Shown: piece by piece, positions 31,486 through 42,555 of the stretch
Position numbering within the stretch: the stretch's first letter is position 1
Layout: the number at the start of each line of letters is the position of its first letter
NCBI RefSeq assembly: GCF_001421355.1
Contig: NZ_LMKC01000005.1
Span: 383,001 to 447,000 of the forward strand
DNA length: 64,000 nt
Direction: 5' to 3'
From: Sphingomonas sp. Leaf9
Lineage (GTDB): Bacteria; Pseudomonadota; Alphaproteobacteria; Sphingomonadales; Sphingomonadaceae
The notes under the pieces: model-generated
What the model saw: only the letters and a program-made list of their open reading frames with translations
What the model was told of the DNA's origin: nothing
Database searches by the model: none
Translations under genes and position numbers: made by a program

Positions 31486-33971
31486 CAGAAGGTGAAGGTC
31501 AGGCTGGCGCGGACGCGACGACCAAAGATCGGGCGGCCCTGGAACGCGGTTTCCTGCACCCCGATGATCGATCCGGCGCGCGGATTGCCTTCGGTCAGGC
31601 CGACTTCGTTGAACAAATTGGTCGCGACCACCTGCGCCTGGAGCGCGTCACTGATCTTCCAGTTCGCGCCCAGCCGTACCTCGGTATAGTTCGGCAGCAC
31701 GATGGTGTTGGCGACGTCGACATAACGCTTGCCGGTATAGGCCGCCTCGCCGAACACGTTCACCCGGTCGTCGAGCAGATGCAGCGTCGGACGGATCGAG
31801 AATTGCACCAGCGGCTGGCGCACGATCTGGTTGCCGCTGAAATCGAACGCACCGCTCGCATCCTGTCCGGCGAAGCTGGTATAGTTGATCTTCTGGTAAT
31901 TGCCGCTCGCCGCCAGTTCGAAGACGTCGGCCGGGCGCAGCGACAATTCGACCTCGATCCCCTTCGATTCCGCCGCCGCCGTCTGGTTGATCGTCTGCGC
32001 CTGTCCATTGGGGCCGGCGACGATCGTCTGGAAGGCGATGTTGGGGAATTTGTTGTAGAAGAGCGTGACGAAGGCCGAGAAAGGCCGCGTCGAATATTTC
32101 ACGCCCCCTTCGATCAGGTCGATGCGGTTTTCGACCGGTACCCCGCCGAACCACTGGACGAATTCCGGCGTCACGCGGAAGCTGCGGCTGTAGCGGGCGA
32201 AAGCGGCGACGCGCTTGTCGAATTCATAGTTCGCGCCCGCCGAAAACGCCCATTGCCCGGTCTTGAATCGATAGGGCGTGTCGGCGCCGGTAAAGACCAG
32301 CACATTGTCGTCGGCGATGGTCGTCGCATCGCCCAGATTGGCGCGCGTCGTCTGTGCGATCGTGCCCTGCTTCGCGACATGATGATAGCGCGCGCCCAGG
32401 TCGATGCGCAGCGCGTCGGTCACCTGCCACGCATCGGTCAGGTAGAAGGCGTTGATCGTCACATCGTCGCGGAAGCGTTGCAGGTTGCTGTGCAGGTTGA
32501 GCAGCCCGTTCTTCGTCAGCGTGACCGTCTGCTGCCCCGCCGCGTTCAACCCGACCACATCGAAATAGCGCGGGCGGTTGATCGCCTCCACGACGATGTC
32601 GTTCCAGTTCCAGTTCTGCGTCTGGTGGAACTGGCTGAAATAATAACCGCCGGTCAGCGTGTGGCGGCCGATGCCGGTGTCGAGCTTCTTGGTGACGCTC
32701 AGGTCGTTGATGATGTTTTCGACATCGACCACGGTGTTGAAGATGCTTTGCGTCAGCGCGAGCTGGTTGCCGAGCGCCGATGCCGCCACCGTCTCCCCGG
32801 TCAGAACGTTGCGATAGACGGCGCGGGTCGTGTCGGGACGCACAGCGAGGATGCGGTTGAACCCATCGTTCAGGAATTGCTGCGACGTGGCCACGCCCGA
32901 ACTGAACAGCCCGTTGAAATCGACCAGGCCGGTCGTGTAGCGCGTACGGTTATTGACCTCCCACCCATTGCCCAGCGGCTTGTTCAGGATCGCGGTGAAG
33001 GTGTCGGTATCGGTATGGATGCCCTGGGTCAGATCGACCCGCTTGCCGAACACGCCATTGCCGTCGGGCACGGTCAGCCGCGCGAAATCGGTGTTGACCA
33101 GCGTGCCGGTGCCGGCGTCCAGGCCCGGCAACCCCTTGCTGGGGCTGGCAAGCGGGATGGCGGTGTAGAAGATGTTCTTGTCGTCCAGCTTGCGATAGCT
33201 GACGAACAGCGAACCGCTGTCGGCGAAGTCATATTGCAGGCCGGCGCGGAACTGCCCGCCCTGATTTCCGGTGAAGCCGGGGTTCCGCAGACCGTTATCC
33301 TCGCGGTAGAAACCGCCGATCGTGAACGACAGCCGATCGGTCAAAGGCCCCGAGACATTGGCGTCCAGCCGATAATGGTCCCAATCGCCGACCTCACCCT
33401 TCACCATGCCCTTCAGCGTGCGGGTCGGACGCTTGGTCAGGACGTTGACGACACCGCCCGGCGCGTTGGACGCGGTGATCGACGCCGAACCGCCGCGCAC
33501 GATCTGCAGCGAATCGATCGTACCGTCGACGCGGAAGAATTCATCGGCATTGGTGAAGGCGCCCGCCCCCTCTTCCCAGACCGGCAGGCCATCCTCCAGT
33601 AGCGGGAGATAGCGGTAATTGTCGGCGGGAAGCCCGCGCGAATAGACGTTGTTGCCGACTTCGCCGCCCGAGCTTTCGACATATATGCCCGGCGTCGACG
33701 CGATCAGGTCGGCGATGCCCAACGGCGCCTTTTGCGCGATCGCCAGCGGATCGATGGTGGTGATGGCATAGGACGTCTCGAACTTGCGGACGCCGGTGCG
33801 GGTGCCGGTAACGATGATCTCGTCCAGCCCCAGGCTGCTGTCCTGCGGCGCATCGGCGGCGGGATCGGCCGGTGTCGCGGCGGTGACCGGGGCCGTTTGC
33901 CCCATTGCCGGCGCCAGCGGCACCATCGCCGCAACCGATGCCAAGAACATGTAACGACCTGCGCGCATCAT
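31485..33971 (-). CDS. TonB-dependent outer-membrane receptor
   Basis: An 828-residue receptor read from ATG 33971 (RBS GGAGGGG). It has a signal peptide (about 1-23), a TonB-box-like start (SLGLDEIIVTGTRTG), a plug domain to about residue 200 and a 22-strand barrel ending in the aromatic terminus LTFTF. Such receptors import ligands, here most likely an oligosaccharide judging by the GH97 neighbour. The gene is preceded by a LacI-type palindrome at 34053-34068 and overlaps the GH97 gene. Confidence 0.93.
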   Translation of the reverse strand: MMRAGRYMFLASVAAMVPLAPAMGQTAPVTAATPADPAADAPQDSSLGLDEIIVTGTRTGVRKFETSYAITTIDPLAIAQKAPLGIADLIASTPGIYVESSGGEVGNNVYSRGLPADNYRYLPLLEDGLPVWEEGAGAFTNADEFFRVDGTIDSLQIVRGGSASITASNAPGGVVNVLTKRPTRTLKGMVKGEVGDWDHYRLDANVSGPLTDRLSFTIGGFYREDNGLRNPGFTGNQGGQFRAGLQYDFADSGSLFVSYRKLDDKNIFYTAIPLASPSKGLPGLDAGTGTLVNTDFARLTVPDGNGVFGKRVDLTQGIHTDTDTFTAILNKPLGNGWEVNNRTRYTTGLVDFNGLFSSGVATSQQFLNDGFNRILAVRPDTTRAVYRNVLTGETVAASALGNQLALTQSIFNTVVDVENIINDLSVTKKLDTGIGRHTLTGGYYFSQFHQTQNWNWNDIVVEAINRPRYFDVVGLNAAGQQTVTLTKNGLLNLHSNLQRFRDDVTINAFYLTDAWQVTDALRIDLGARYHHVAKQGTIAQTTRANLGDATTIADDNVLVFTGADTPYRFKTGQWAFSAGANYEFDKRVAAFARYSRSFRVTPEFVQWFGGVPVENRIDLIEGGVKYSTRPFSAFVTLFYNKFPNIAFQTIVAGPNGQAQTINQTAAAESKGIEVELSLRPADVFELAASGNYQKINYTSFAGQDASGAFDFSGNQIVRQPLVQFSIRPTLHLLDDRVNVFGEAAYTGKRYVDVANTIVLPNYTEVRLGANWKISDALQAQVVATNLFNEVGLTEGNPRAGSIIGVQETAFQGRPIFGRRVRASLTFTF

Positions 33972-34052
33972 AATCCCCTCCAAGACGCCTCTGTCGGGCG
34001 GTCATCCGATGGATCGAAGGTGCGCCACGCTGTAATCTTATGCAACGATATT

Positions 34053-34068
34053 TTGCAATCGATTGCAA
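34053..34068. promoter_or_regulatory. perfect palindrome, likely LacI-type operator
   Basis: TTGCAATCGATTGCAA is a 16-bp perfect palindrome with a central CG step, as in LacI/GalR operators. It lies 82-97 bp upstream of the TonB receptor gene and downstream of the LacI gene. The most likely use is repression of the receptor-GH97 genes by that LacI protein until sugar is present. No second copy is seen before the LacI or GntP genes. Confidence 0.6.
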
Positions 34069-34163
34069 TTTACATAGATGCGCGCTGTGGTCAGATGCTT
34101 TCTGCTTTTTTGATAGTCACTTACCGTCAGCCGGTACGATTACTTTGCACGAATGGCGTCACG

Positions 34164-35213
34164 TTATCGCCCGCAGGATTCGCGAATCACAAGATCGGTC
34201 GGCAACCGTTCCGACGGTGCACGGTGGCCATCGATGATGCGCAGCAGCTTCGACACCAGCAGATTGCCCGCCTTGATGACATCCTGCCGGATCGTGGTCA
34301 GCCCCGGCGCCGACAGTGCGGCGGCGTCGATATCGTCGTAACCGATGACCGCGACATCCTCCGGCACGCGCACCCCGCGCTGGCGCAGCGTCTGGATCGC
34401 GCCCAGCGCCACCAGGTCCGACGCGGCGACGATCGCGTCGAAGGCGATGCCCCGCTCGAGCAGATTGTCGACCGCCTCCGCCCCTTCGAACCGCCCGGCG
34501 GTCGGCGTCTGGACCATGGCGGGATCGAACGCGACGCCATGCGCCGCCAGCGCCGCGCGATAGCCGTCCAGCCGGATCGCGATCTGCGAAAACGGGGTGC
34601 GCGCGGCGGCGATCGGCGGCATCGCGCCGATGAAGGCGATCCGCCGTCGTCCTTTGCGCAACAGATGCGCCGTCGCCTGAAACCCGCCTTCATGATTGTC
34701 GCTGCCGATCGAGCAATAGCGCTGCCCGGCGACCTCGACACCCCACGCGACCAGCGGCGTGCCCGCCGCCGCAAACCGGTCGAGCGTATCGTGGAATTGC
34801 GACTGGCCGAGGAAGATCGTGCCGGCATAACTGCTCTGGTCGAGGAATTGCGCCAGCGTCGCATCGTCATACGGCGTCTGCCACACGATCGACACGTCGC
34901 GCCGCCGCTCGCGCAGCGCGGTGCCGACCCCGCCGATCAGCGCCAGTTCGAACGGATTGGCCAGCTGGCTGCCATGCGCGGTTGCGACCGGCACCACGAG
35001 GCAGATCTGTTCGGACAATGCCGGGGCGGCGCGGCGCACGCGTTGCGGGACATGAACATAGCCCAGCCGATCGGCAGCGCTCAGCACCCGGTCGCGCGTC
35101 TCTTCGCTGATCGCGCTATGCCCGGTCAGCACCCGCGATACCGTCGCGACCGACACGCCGGTGTCCGCCGCGATCCCGCCCAGCGTCGGCCCGCCCCGCT
35201 TCACCCGTGCCAT
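34164..35213 (-). CDS. LacI family transcriptional regulator
   Basis: A 349-residue regulator read from ATG 35213. The N-terminal helix-turn-helix and hinge are seen in TLGGIAADTGVSVATVSRVL and LSAADRLGYVHVPQ (about residues 10-60). The sugar-binding domain follows, with GYDDIDAAALSAPGLTTIRQ near the C-terminus. It lies between the transporter genes and the TonB receptor gene, and a perfect palindrome lies upstream of the receptor. The sugar ligand is unknown; the neighbours suggest an alpha-glucoside. Confidence 0.93.
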   Translation of the reverse strand: MARVKRGGPTLGGIAADTGVSVATVSRVLTGHSAISEETRDRVLSAADRLGYVHVPQRVRRAAPALSEQICLVVPVATAHGSQLANPFELALIGGVGTALRERRRDVSIVWQTPYDDATLAQFLDQSSYAGTIFLGQSQFHDTLDRFAAAGTPLVAWGVEVAGQRYCSIGSDNHEGGFQATAHLLRKGRRRIAFIGAMPPIAAARTPFSQIAIRLDGYRAALAAHGVAFDPAMVQTPTAGRFEGAEAVDNLLERGIAFDAIVAASDLVALGAIQTLRQRGVRVPEDVAVIGYDDIDAAALSAPGLTTIRQDVIKAGNLLVSKLLRIIDGHRAPSERLPTDLVIRESCGR

Positions 35214-35242
35214 GGTCTGCCCGATCTTTGCATTTCCTTGCA

Positions 35243-36529
35243 CTAAAGCGCGACGGCATCGTCGTCCAGCGTCGGCAGGCACAGGCAGAGGATCGCCCCG
35301 GCCAGCATCATCAGCCCCGCCCATGGCAGGACCGGCCACGCCACCCCGCGAAGGACATGCGCGATGATCCAGCCCATGCTCAGCCCGGCGACAAGCTGCG
35401 GCACGACGATGAAGATATTCATCACGCCGATGAAGGTGCCCGCCGTCGCGCTCGACACCGCCCGCCCGGCCAGTACGAACGGCGCGCTGAGGATCGATGC
35501 ATAGGCGATGCCGATCAGCACCGCGCAACCGACCAGTGCGACCGGATGCGCGATCAGCACCAGCCCGCCCAGCCCTAGCGCGCCTGCCACCAACGCCACC
35601 GCATGCACGCGGGTGACCCCGAACCGTCGGAACAAGCCGGGCAACAGAAACGCGAACAGCCCCGCGACGCCGTTATAGGTGCCGAACAGCACCCCGACGA
35701 AATCCGCCCCCCGCGCATAGGCAGCGTCGTAGGGGGAGGTCGCGCCATACAGCTCCGCCGCGATCACCGGCGTCGCATAGACCCACAGCAGATAGAGGCC
35801 GAACCAGCTGAGAAACTGGATGGCGGCGACCGGACGCAGCGCACGCCACAGCGCGGCGAACGCGGCGCGGCGATCGACGGACGCCTGCGCCGCCGGCACC
35901 GGCGCGGCAGGCTCGCGCACCCGCGCCACCGTCCACCCGACCGACAGCGCGACCGCGATCGCCGCCGACAGGAACGCGACCCGGATCGACGGCGCGGTCT
36001 CCCCCGGCTGCGCGATATTGGACCATCCGCCCCACGCGAGCAGGATCGGCGCGCACGCCCCGGCCAGCGCGCCCAGCCCGATGAAGACGGTCTGCATCGC
36101 ATAGCCGCCGGCATGATCCTCGGGCGGGAGCGTGTCGGCGACCAGCGCGCGATAGGGGGCATGGAGCGCGTTCATCGCCGCCTCCAGCAGCCAGATCGCC
36201 GCCACCGCCACCACCAGCGATTGCGCAAGCGGCAGCGCGGCGAGCGCGGCGATCACCACCAGCGCCGACAGCAGGATATAGGGCCGCCGCCGCCCGAACC
36301 GCGTGGATGCCCGGTCGCTGAGCGCGCCGACCACCGGCTGCACCAGCAAACCGGTCACCGGCCCTGCCAGCCACAGGATCGCCAGCTGATCGACCGATGC
36401 GCCCAGCCCCTGAAAGACGCGGCTGAGGCTGGCGCTCTGAATCCCGAACGCGATCTGCAACCCGAAATAGCCGACGCTGAGGTCGAACCCCTTGAGCCGC
36501 CGGCGCGGTCGCCTCACACGAACGACCAT
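35243..36529 (-). CDS. MFS sugar transporter (SLC45/GPH-like)
   Basis: A 428-residue protein with 12 predicted membrane helices. The first loop carries [20 protein letters not shown], the conserved D-R-x-G-R-R signature of SLC45/GPH-type sucrose or maltose transporters, and the second half includes [20 protein letters not shown]. It would move a disaccharide or its products across the inner membrane. The start 36529 overlaps the GntP-type stop by 16 bp. GTG 36517 is an alternative start. Confidence 0.87.
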   Translation of the reverse strand: MVVRVRRPRRRLKGFDLSVGYFGLQIAFGIQSASLSRVFQGLGASVDQLAILWLAGPVTGLLVQPVVGALSDRASTRFGRRRPYILLSALVVIAALAALPLAQSLVVAVAAIWLLEAAMNALHAPYRALVADTLPPEDHAGGYAMQTVFIGLGALAGACAPILLAWGGWSNIAQPGETAPSIRVAFLSAAIAVALSVGWTVARVREPAAPVPAAQASVDRRAAFAALWRALRPVAAIQFLSWFGLYLLWVYATPVIAAELYGATSPYDAAYARGADFVGVLFGTYNGVAGLFAFLLPGLFRRFGVTRVHAVALVAGALGLGGLVLIAHPVALVGCAVLIGIAYASILSAPFVLAGRAVSSATAGTFIGVMNIFIVVPQLVAGLSMGWIIAHVLRGVAWPVLPWAGLMMLAGAILCLCLPTLDDDAVAL

Positions 36530-37854
36530 AGCATGGCGGCCATGGCAAAGATCGCGGTGCCGGCGATGGTCGATGCGATGGTCCAGCTGCGAAAGGTCTG
36601 CGCCTCGGTCAGTCCCAGATATTGCTTCACCAGCCAGAATCCGGTGTCGTTGACATGGCTGGCGATCGACGCGCCGCCGCCGATCGCGATCGTGACCAGC
36701 GCGATCCGGCCGGGCGACAGCTGGGCGGCGGTGATGATTGGCGCGCACAGCCCGGCGGCGGTCACCATCGCCACCGTCGCCGACCCCTGCGCCACCCGCA
36801 CGAAGCCGGCGATCAGGAACGCGAACAACAGGATCGGCAGCTGCGCGGTCGCGACCATGTCGGACACCTGTTGCCCGGCACCGGATTCGATCAGCACTTC
36901 CTTGTACGCCGCGCCCGCACCGACGACGAGGACCATCAACCCGGCCGGCGCCAGCGCGCGGGTCATCACATCGGCGGCCAGCTGCATCGGCGTACCGCCC
37001 CGCACCAGCACGGCAGTCACCAGCAGGCAGGCCAGTACCAGCGCGACGAAGGGATGGCCGATGAACGCGATTCCCTCGCGCAGCCCACCGGCCGGCAGCA
37101 CGACCCCGGCGACCGCTGCCGTCAGGATCAGGACCAGCGGCACCAGCATCCCGACCAGCGCCCAGCCAAAGCCGAGCGGCGACAGGCGCGGCACCCCTTC
37201 GTCATTGGTCGGCGGCACGGCGTGACCACCCCAGCCCGGCGCACCATGCGCCATCCGCGCAAAGACCGGCCCGGCAAGGATCGCCGCCGGAATGCCGCAC
37301 ATCAGCCCGTACAGCGCCAACAGGCCGTAATCGGCGCCCAGCAGCTCGGCGACCGCGACAGGGCCGGGATGCGGCGGCAACAGCGCGTGCATCGTCATCA
37401 GACCCGCCAGCACCGGCAGCGCGAAATAGATCACCCGCCGCCCTGCGCGGATCGACAGCGTCGCGAGCAAGGGGACCAGAATGATAAAGGCGACATCGAA
37501 GAACAGCGGAATGCCGACGATGATGCCGATCGCGGTCAGCGCCCACGGCGCGCGGCGTTCGCCGAACCGGTCGAGCAGCCGGTTGGCCAGCGTCGCGACC
37601 CCGCCCGATGCCTCCAGCAATCCGCCCAGCATCGCGCCCAGACCGATGACCACCGCGACGAAGCCCAGCGCCTCGCCCGACCCCTTTCGCACCGCCGCCA
37701 GCACCCGCGCCGGTTCGGCACCGAACGCCAGCCCGGTCGCCAGCGCCACGATCAACAACACGAGGAACGCCGGCAACCGTAGCCGAAGCACCAGCAGGAT
37801 GACCGCGCCGATCGACAGGCCGACGATCAGCAGCGTGCGCCATGGTTCGATCAT
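36514..37854 (-). CDS. GntP family gluconate:H+ symporter
   Basis: A 446-residue membrane protein with about 12-14 helices and the GntP signatures GLGAMLGGLLEASGGV, LMTMHALLPPHPGPVAVAEL and NDTGFWLVKQYLGLTE. It imports gluconate or a related sugar acid. It is the first gene of the minus-strand sugar locus, overlaps the MFS gene and would be co-transcribed with it. Family substrates vary, so gluconate is the default call. Confidence 0.92.
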   Translation of the reverse strand: MIEPWRTLLIVGLSIGAVILLVLRLRLPAFLVLLIVALATGLAFGAEPARVLAAVRKGSGEALGFVAVVIGLGAMLGGLLEASGGVATLANRLLDRFGERRAPWALTAIGIIVGIPLFFDVAFIILVPLLATLSIRAGRRVIYFALPVLAGLMTMHALLPPHPGPVAVAELLGADYGLLALYGLMCGIPAAILAGPVFARMAHGAPGWGGHAVPPTNDEGVPRLSPLGFGWALVGMLVPLVLILTAAVAGVVLPAGGLREGIAFIGHPFVALVLACLLVTAVLVRGGTPMQLAADVMTRALAPAGLMVLVVGAGAAYKEVLIESGAGQQVSDMVATAQLPILLFAFLIAGFVRVAQGSATVAMVTAAGLCAPIITAAQLSPGRIALVTIAIGGGASIASHVNDTGFWLVKQYLGLTEAQTFRSWTIASTIAGTAIFAMAAMLWSFV

Positions 37855-37969
37855 CGCGCGATCGCCTGTCTCATCCGTCCGCTCCCCACCCGCGCCATCG
37901 CGCCTGTCGTTTTGACAACGCTAGACGGTGGGGCGGGCCGGTCAACCGGCGATCGGCGGGCGCCTGCTG

Positions 37970-39199
<1,230 letters not shown>

Positions 39200-39237
39200 C
39201 CTTGTAGCGCAACGCTCGCCCCGGTCCAGCGCCCCGC

Positions 39238-39987
39238 TCAGGCCGATTCGACCAGTGCCGCCGCCAGCCAGTCAGGCCGCAGTGCCTCACCCAGATCGTC
39301 AACCCGGCGATGTTCCACCGCCAGCCCCAGCTCCGGATAGACGATCCGCGTACGCGGCCCCGCCACATCGGTCGGCACCACCACCAGCCGGCGGTTGACC
39401 GTCGAGCGATAGTTCATCCGCGCGGTGTTCTCCTGCCCGACATAGCAGCCCTTGGTGAAGCTCACCCCGTGCAGCTCGCGCGCATTGCATTCCAGCCACA
39501 GCGTCTGCCCGTCGCCCAGCTCCGCCCGGCCCTCGGTCACGCCGTGGTGCAGCCGGTGTGCGCACCAGCCGCTCGCCGCTTCGCCCGCCGGCGCCAGCCA
39601 CCGCCGCCCGAGTGCCGCCAACCGCGGGTCGGCCACGCCCTCGTCACCTTCCGCCGACCAGTGCACGCCGATGTCGGTCCGCTCGATCGTAACCGCGCGG
39701 CGCAGGCGATAGAGCGTCAGCCGCTTGGCCAGCGCATCGGCGACCTCGCCCTCGCAGTCGATCAGGATATCGTCGCCCTCGGCCCACAGGATGAAATCGA
39801 ATAGCGCCTTGCCCTGCGCGCTCAGCAGCGCCGCCCATTTGGGCGTCTCCGGCGTCACCGCCCCCATGTCCTGCGTCACCAGTCCCTGCAGGAACGGGCG
39901 TGCTTCCGCACCGCCGATGCGCAGCACCGCCCGGTCGGACAGCCAGGACCCGGGGCGGGTTTCGGGGGTGTTCATGGTCATGGCCAA
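39238..39987 (-). CDS. ygfZ: folate-binding protein YgfZ (iron-sulfur cluster assembly)
   Basis: A 249-residue protein of the GcvT/YgfZ fold with the signature KGCYVGQENTARM, which includes the conserved Cys of this family. YgfZ supports maturation of some iron-sulfur enzymes with tetrahydrofolate. It is divergent from the dihydroorotase gene across 39 bp, so the two probably share a promoter region. Confidence 0.92.
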   Translation of the reverse strand: MAMTMNTPETRPGSWLSDRAVLRIGGAEARPFLQGLVTQDMGAVTPETPKWAALLSAQGKALFDFILWAEGDDILIDCEGEVADALAKRLTLYRLRRAVTIERTDIGVHWSAEGDEGVADPRLAALGRRWLAPAGEAASGWCAHRLHHGVTEGRAELGDGQTLWLECNARELHGVSFTKGCYVGQENTARMNYRSTVNRRLVVVPTDVAGPRTRIVYPELGLAVEHRRVDDLGEALRPDWLAAALVESA

Positions 39988-40026
39988 CAGGTAGGACGGC
40001 CCACCCCCTGGCTACAAGAGGCGGCA

Positions 40027-41358
40027 ATGGCGACCTTCGATACCAAGCTCACCGGTGGCACCGTCCACCTTCCCTCCGGCCCGGCGCGCGTCGATATCGG
40101 CGTCACCAACGGCCGCATCGCCGGCATCGGCGTGAGCGGCGACGCGGGCGAGACGATCGACTGCACCGGCCTCGACATCCTGCCCGGCGTCATCGACACC
40201 CAGGTCCATTTCCGCGAGCCGGGGCTGGAGCACAAGGAAGACCTCGCCACCGGATCGATCGCGGCGGTCATGGGCGGCGTGACCGCCGTGTTCGAAATGC
40301 CGAACACCAAGCCCGCGACCGATACCGAGGACGCGATCGCCGACAAGCTCGCCCGCGCCAAGGGCCGCATGTATTGCGACCACGCCTTCTACGTCGGCGC
40401 GACCGCACGCAACGCGCACCATCTCGCCGAACTGGAGCGCCTGCCCGGCACGGCGGGGGTCAAGGTCTTCATGGGATCGTCGACCGGCGACCTGCTGGTG
40501 TCCGAGGATGCCGACCTGCTGCACGTCCTGCGCTCCGGCCATCGCCGCGTCGCGATCCATGCCGAGGACGAGATGCGGATGATCGCCCGCGAAGGCGAAC
40601 GGGTAAGCGGCGATCCCGCCTCGCACCCCGTCTGGCGCGACGACGAAAGCGCGCTGATCGCCACCCGCCGCATCCTGCGCCTGGCGCGCGAGGCCGGTCG
40701 CCGCGTCCACGTCCTCCACGTCACCACGCCGGCCGAGCTGGAGATCCTTGGGACGAACAAGGACATCGCCTCGTGCGAGGTCACGCCGCAGCATCTGACG
40801 CTGGCCGGCGAAGAGGCCTATCCGCGCCTTGGCACCTATGCTCAGATGAACCCGCCGATCCGGTCGGGCGCGCATCGCGATGGCCTCTGGCACTGGCTGA
40901 ACCAGGGCGTGCCCGACGTCATCGGCTCCGACCACGCACCGCACACGATCGAGGAAAAGGCCAAGACCTATCCTGCCACGCCCAGCGGCATGCCCGGCGT
41001 GCAGACGCTGCTCCCGCTGCTGCTGAACCATGTGGCGGAGGGGCGGCTGACGCTCCAGCGGTTGATCGACCTGACCAGTGCCGGGGCGCAGCGCATCTTC
41101 GGGCTGGCCGGCAAGGGGCGGATCGCGTTCGGTTACGACGCCGACTTCACCGTCGTCGACCTGAAGCAACGCTGGACCGTCGAGGAAAGCTGGCTCGCGT
41201 CGCGCGCGGGCTGGTCGCCCTTTACCGGCGATACGCTGACCGGCCGTCCGATCGGGACGATCGTGCGCGGAAAAACCGCGATGTGGGAAACGCAACTGGT
41301 CGGCGAGGCACAGGGTGAGCCGGTGCGGTTCGAATCGACCGCGTTTCCGGGGGGCTGA
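40027..41358 (+). CDS. pyrC: dihydroorotase (PyrC, class I)
   Basis: A 443-residue amidohydrolase that closes the dihydroorotate ring in pyrimidine synthesis. Metal ligands are visible in QVHFREPG, the two His of VAIHAEDEM and VLHVTTP, and the Asp of IGSDHAPHT. The Lys in GVKVFMGSS may be the bridging carboxylated residue seen in type I enzymes. It starts at ATG 40027. It is divergent from ygfZ. Confidence 0.93.
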   Translation: MATFDTKLTGGTVHLPSGPARVDIGVTNGRIAGIGVSGDAGETIDCTGLDILPGVIDTQVHFREPGLEHKEDLATGSIAAVMGGVTAVFEMPNTKPATDTEDAIADKLARAKGRMYCDHAFYVGATARNAHHLAELERLPGTAGVKVFMGSSTGDLLVSEDADLLHVLRSGHRRVAIHAEDEMRMIAREGERVSGDPASHPVWRDDESALIATRRILRLAREAGRRVHVLHVTTPAELEILGTNKDIASCEVTPQHLTLAGEEAYPRLGTYAQMNPPIRSGAHRDGLWHWLNQGVPDVIGSDHAPHTIEEKAKTYPATPSGMPGVQTLLPLLLNHVAEGRLTLQRLIDLTSAGAQRIFGLAGKGRIAFGYDADFTVVDLKQRWTVEESWLASRAGWSPFTGDTLTGRPIGTIVRGKTAMWETQLVGEAQGEPVRFESTAFPGG

Positions 41359-41369
41359 ACCGGAGTTGC

Positions 41370-41403
41370 GTCACCCCGGACTTGATCCGGGGTCCCGCTT
41401 CTT
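41370..41403. repeat. REP-like intergenic repeat, copy 1
   Basis: A 34-bp sequence identical at 41370-41403 and 56807-56840. It begins GTCACCCCGGACTTGATCCG and has an inner palindrome CCCCGGA..TCCGGGG. It is located just after the pyrC stop, as is usual for REP-like units. Confidence 0.75.
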
Positions 41404-41433
41404 TCTTCTAGCGCGAACCGATCGCGCCAGCGC

Positions 41434-41450
41434 CGCGGGCAAAGCCCGCG
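41434..41450. terminator. possible bidirectional terminator hairpin
   Basis: A 7-bp stem CGCGGGC/GCCCGCG with an AAA loop lies between the convergent ends of pyrC and the DUF1134 gene. No T-run follows, so it may be a weak or Rho-assisted stop. Confidence 0.4.
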
Positions 41451-41517
41451 TCGTCGGTCGGGCGCTGCCCGCCGGCCGGGCTGGGGCGTGTCCCGCAGGA
41501 GCGGGCCGCCCTGCGCC

Positions 41518-42249
41518 TTAAAACGGCAGCCACCTCTGCTTCTCGCTGAACCGCATATACCCGACATTCGCGCCCAGCCGCCAGCCGACGCCCAGTCGCA
41601 CCGGGATCAGCACCACATCCCCGCGCCGCAGATAGCTCGCTGAGAACCCCCCGACGAAATAGGCCCGCCCCTCGGCCGCCGGGAACCGCTTGTACAGCTC
41701 CTGCGAGTCATACAGATTGTAGACCAGCACGAAGACCTTGGTCGCGTCGCCACCCACGTCGAAGCCGACCGACGGCCCGGTCCAATAGACCGGCCGCTGC
41801 CCCTCGACCTTGTGGTTCATCACCCCCGAACCATAGCGCAGCCCGACGACGAACGCGCCCGCCGCCTCGCGCCCGGCGATATAGGCGTTGGGCTTGCCCT
41901 GGTCCTTCAGGATATTCTCGATGATGCCGGCCAGCCCCTCGGCACCGCGCCCGAACACGCCCTCGGCCGCACCGATCAGGTCCTCGCGCTCGAACGTCTC
42001 GTTCGCCGCCGACGTCGCGGTCGTGCTGGGCGATTGCTGCACGGGCGGCGGCGTCTGCTGCTGCGGCTCGACCGGTGGCGACTGATAGGCCGGCGGCACG
42101 CTCGATCGCGGCGTGGGCGCCGGGGTCCGCTGCTGCGGGGTCAGGTCGCCATCGATCGCATCGTTGGGGTCGACGGTTCGCACCTGCGCCTGCGCCGGCA
42201 CTGCCAGCACCATGAGCGGCGCCATCCACCCGATCAGCCGTTTCATCAC
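41518..42249 (-). CDS. eipA: DUF1134 (EipA-type) periplasmic protein
   Basis: A 243-residue exported protein with a signal peptide (about 1-22), a Pro/Gln-rich linker to about residue 80 and the DUF1134 domain (FGRGAEGLAGIIENILKDQG, RYGSGVMNHKVEGQRPVYWT, SVGFDVGGDATKVFVLVYNL). In Brucella the same family, called EipA, is needed for cell-envelope integrity. The gene is isolated here. Confidence 0.82.
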   Translation of the reverse strand: MMKRLIGWMAPLMVLAVPAQAQVRTVDPNDAIDGDLTPQQRTPAPTPRSSVPPAYQSPPVEPQQQTPPPVQQSPSTTATSAANETFEREDLIGAAEGVFGRGAEGLAGIIENILKDQGKPNAYIAGREAAGAFVVGLRYGSGVMNHKVEGQRPVYWTGPSVGFDVGGDATKVFVLVYNLYDSQELYKRFPAAEGRAYFVGGFSASYLRRGDVVLIPVRLGVGWRLGANVGYMRFSEKQRWLPF

Positions 42250-42411
42250 TCATTCCCCGCAATCATGCCCGTCGACCCACGATAGTCGTCCACTAGCTGT
42301 CCCTGCAATGAACGCGCGGTCGATCGGCGTCGAATTACGATCAATGTAGGGTGTTGATCGATCCCCATTCCCCCGCTATAGGCCCGCTCTCCAGGCAGCA
42401 TCGCGCGCTTG

Positions 42412-42504
42412 GGAGACGTGGGTGAGTGGCTGAAACCAGCGGTTTGCTAAACCGCCGTAGGGGGATTACTCCTACCGAGGGTTCGAATCCCTCCGTCTCC
42501 GCCA
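42412..42504 (+). tRNA. tRNA-Ser (anticodon GCU)
   Basis: A 93-nt class II tRNA including CCA. The 7-bp acceptor stem is GGAGACG/CGTCTCC. The anticodon loop holds GCT (in TTTGCTAAA). A long variable arm (about 42455-42475) is as expected for tRNA-Ser, and the T loop is GTTCGAATC. It decodes AGC and AGU. No integrase is next to it, so it does not appear to be an attachment site here. Confidence 0.97.
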
Positions 42505-42555
42505 GTGCCGGCGGCTTCTCCGAAAAATCGAAACGGGCTCAACCCGTACCGGCCG

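Noticed and set aside
28280..35246. Very long plus-strand reading frames (28280-29617, 29827-31689, 31446-33602, 33732-35246)
   Set aside because: They are antisense to genes with clear families (GH97, TonB receptor, LacI). Their translations are Arg/Gln/Gly-rich and lack protein-family features, as expected for shadow frames in GC-rich DNA.
42412..42504. tRNA-Ser as an integration site
   Set aside because: No integrase or partial repeat of the tRNA 3' end is seen near it in this window.
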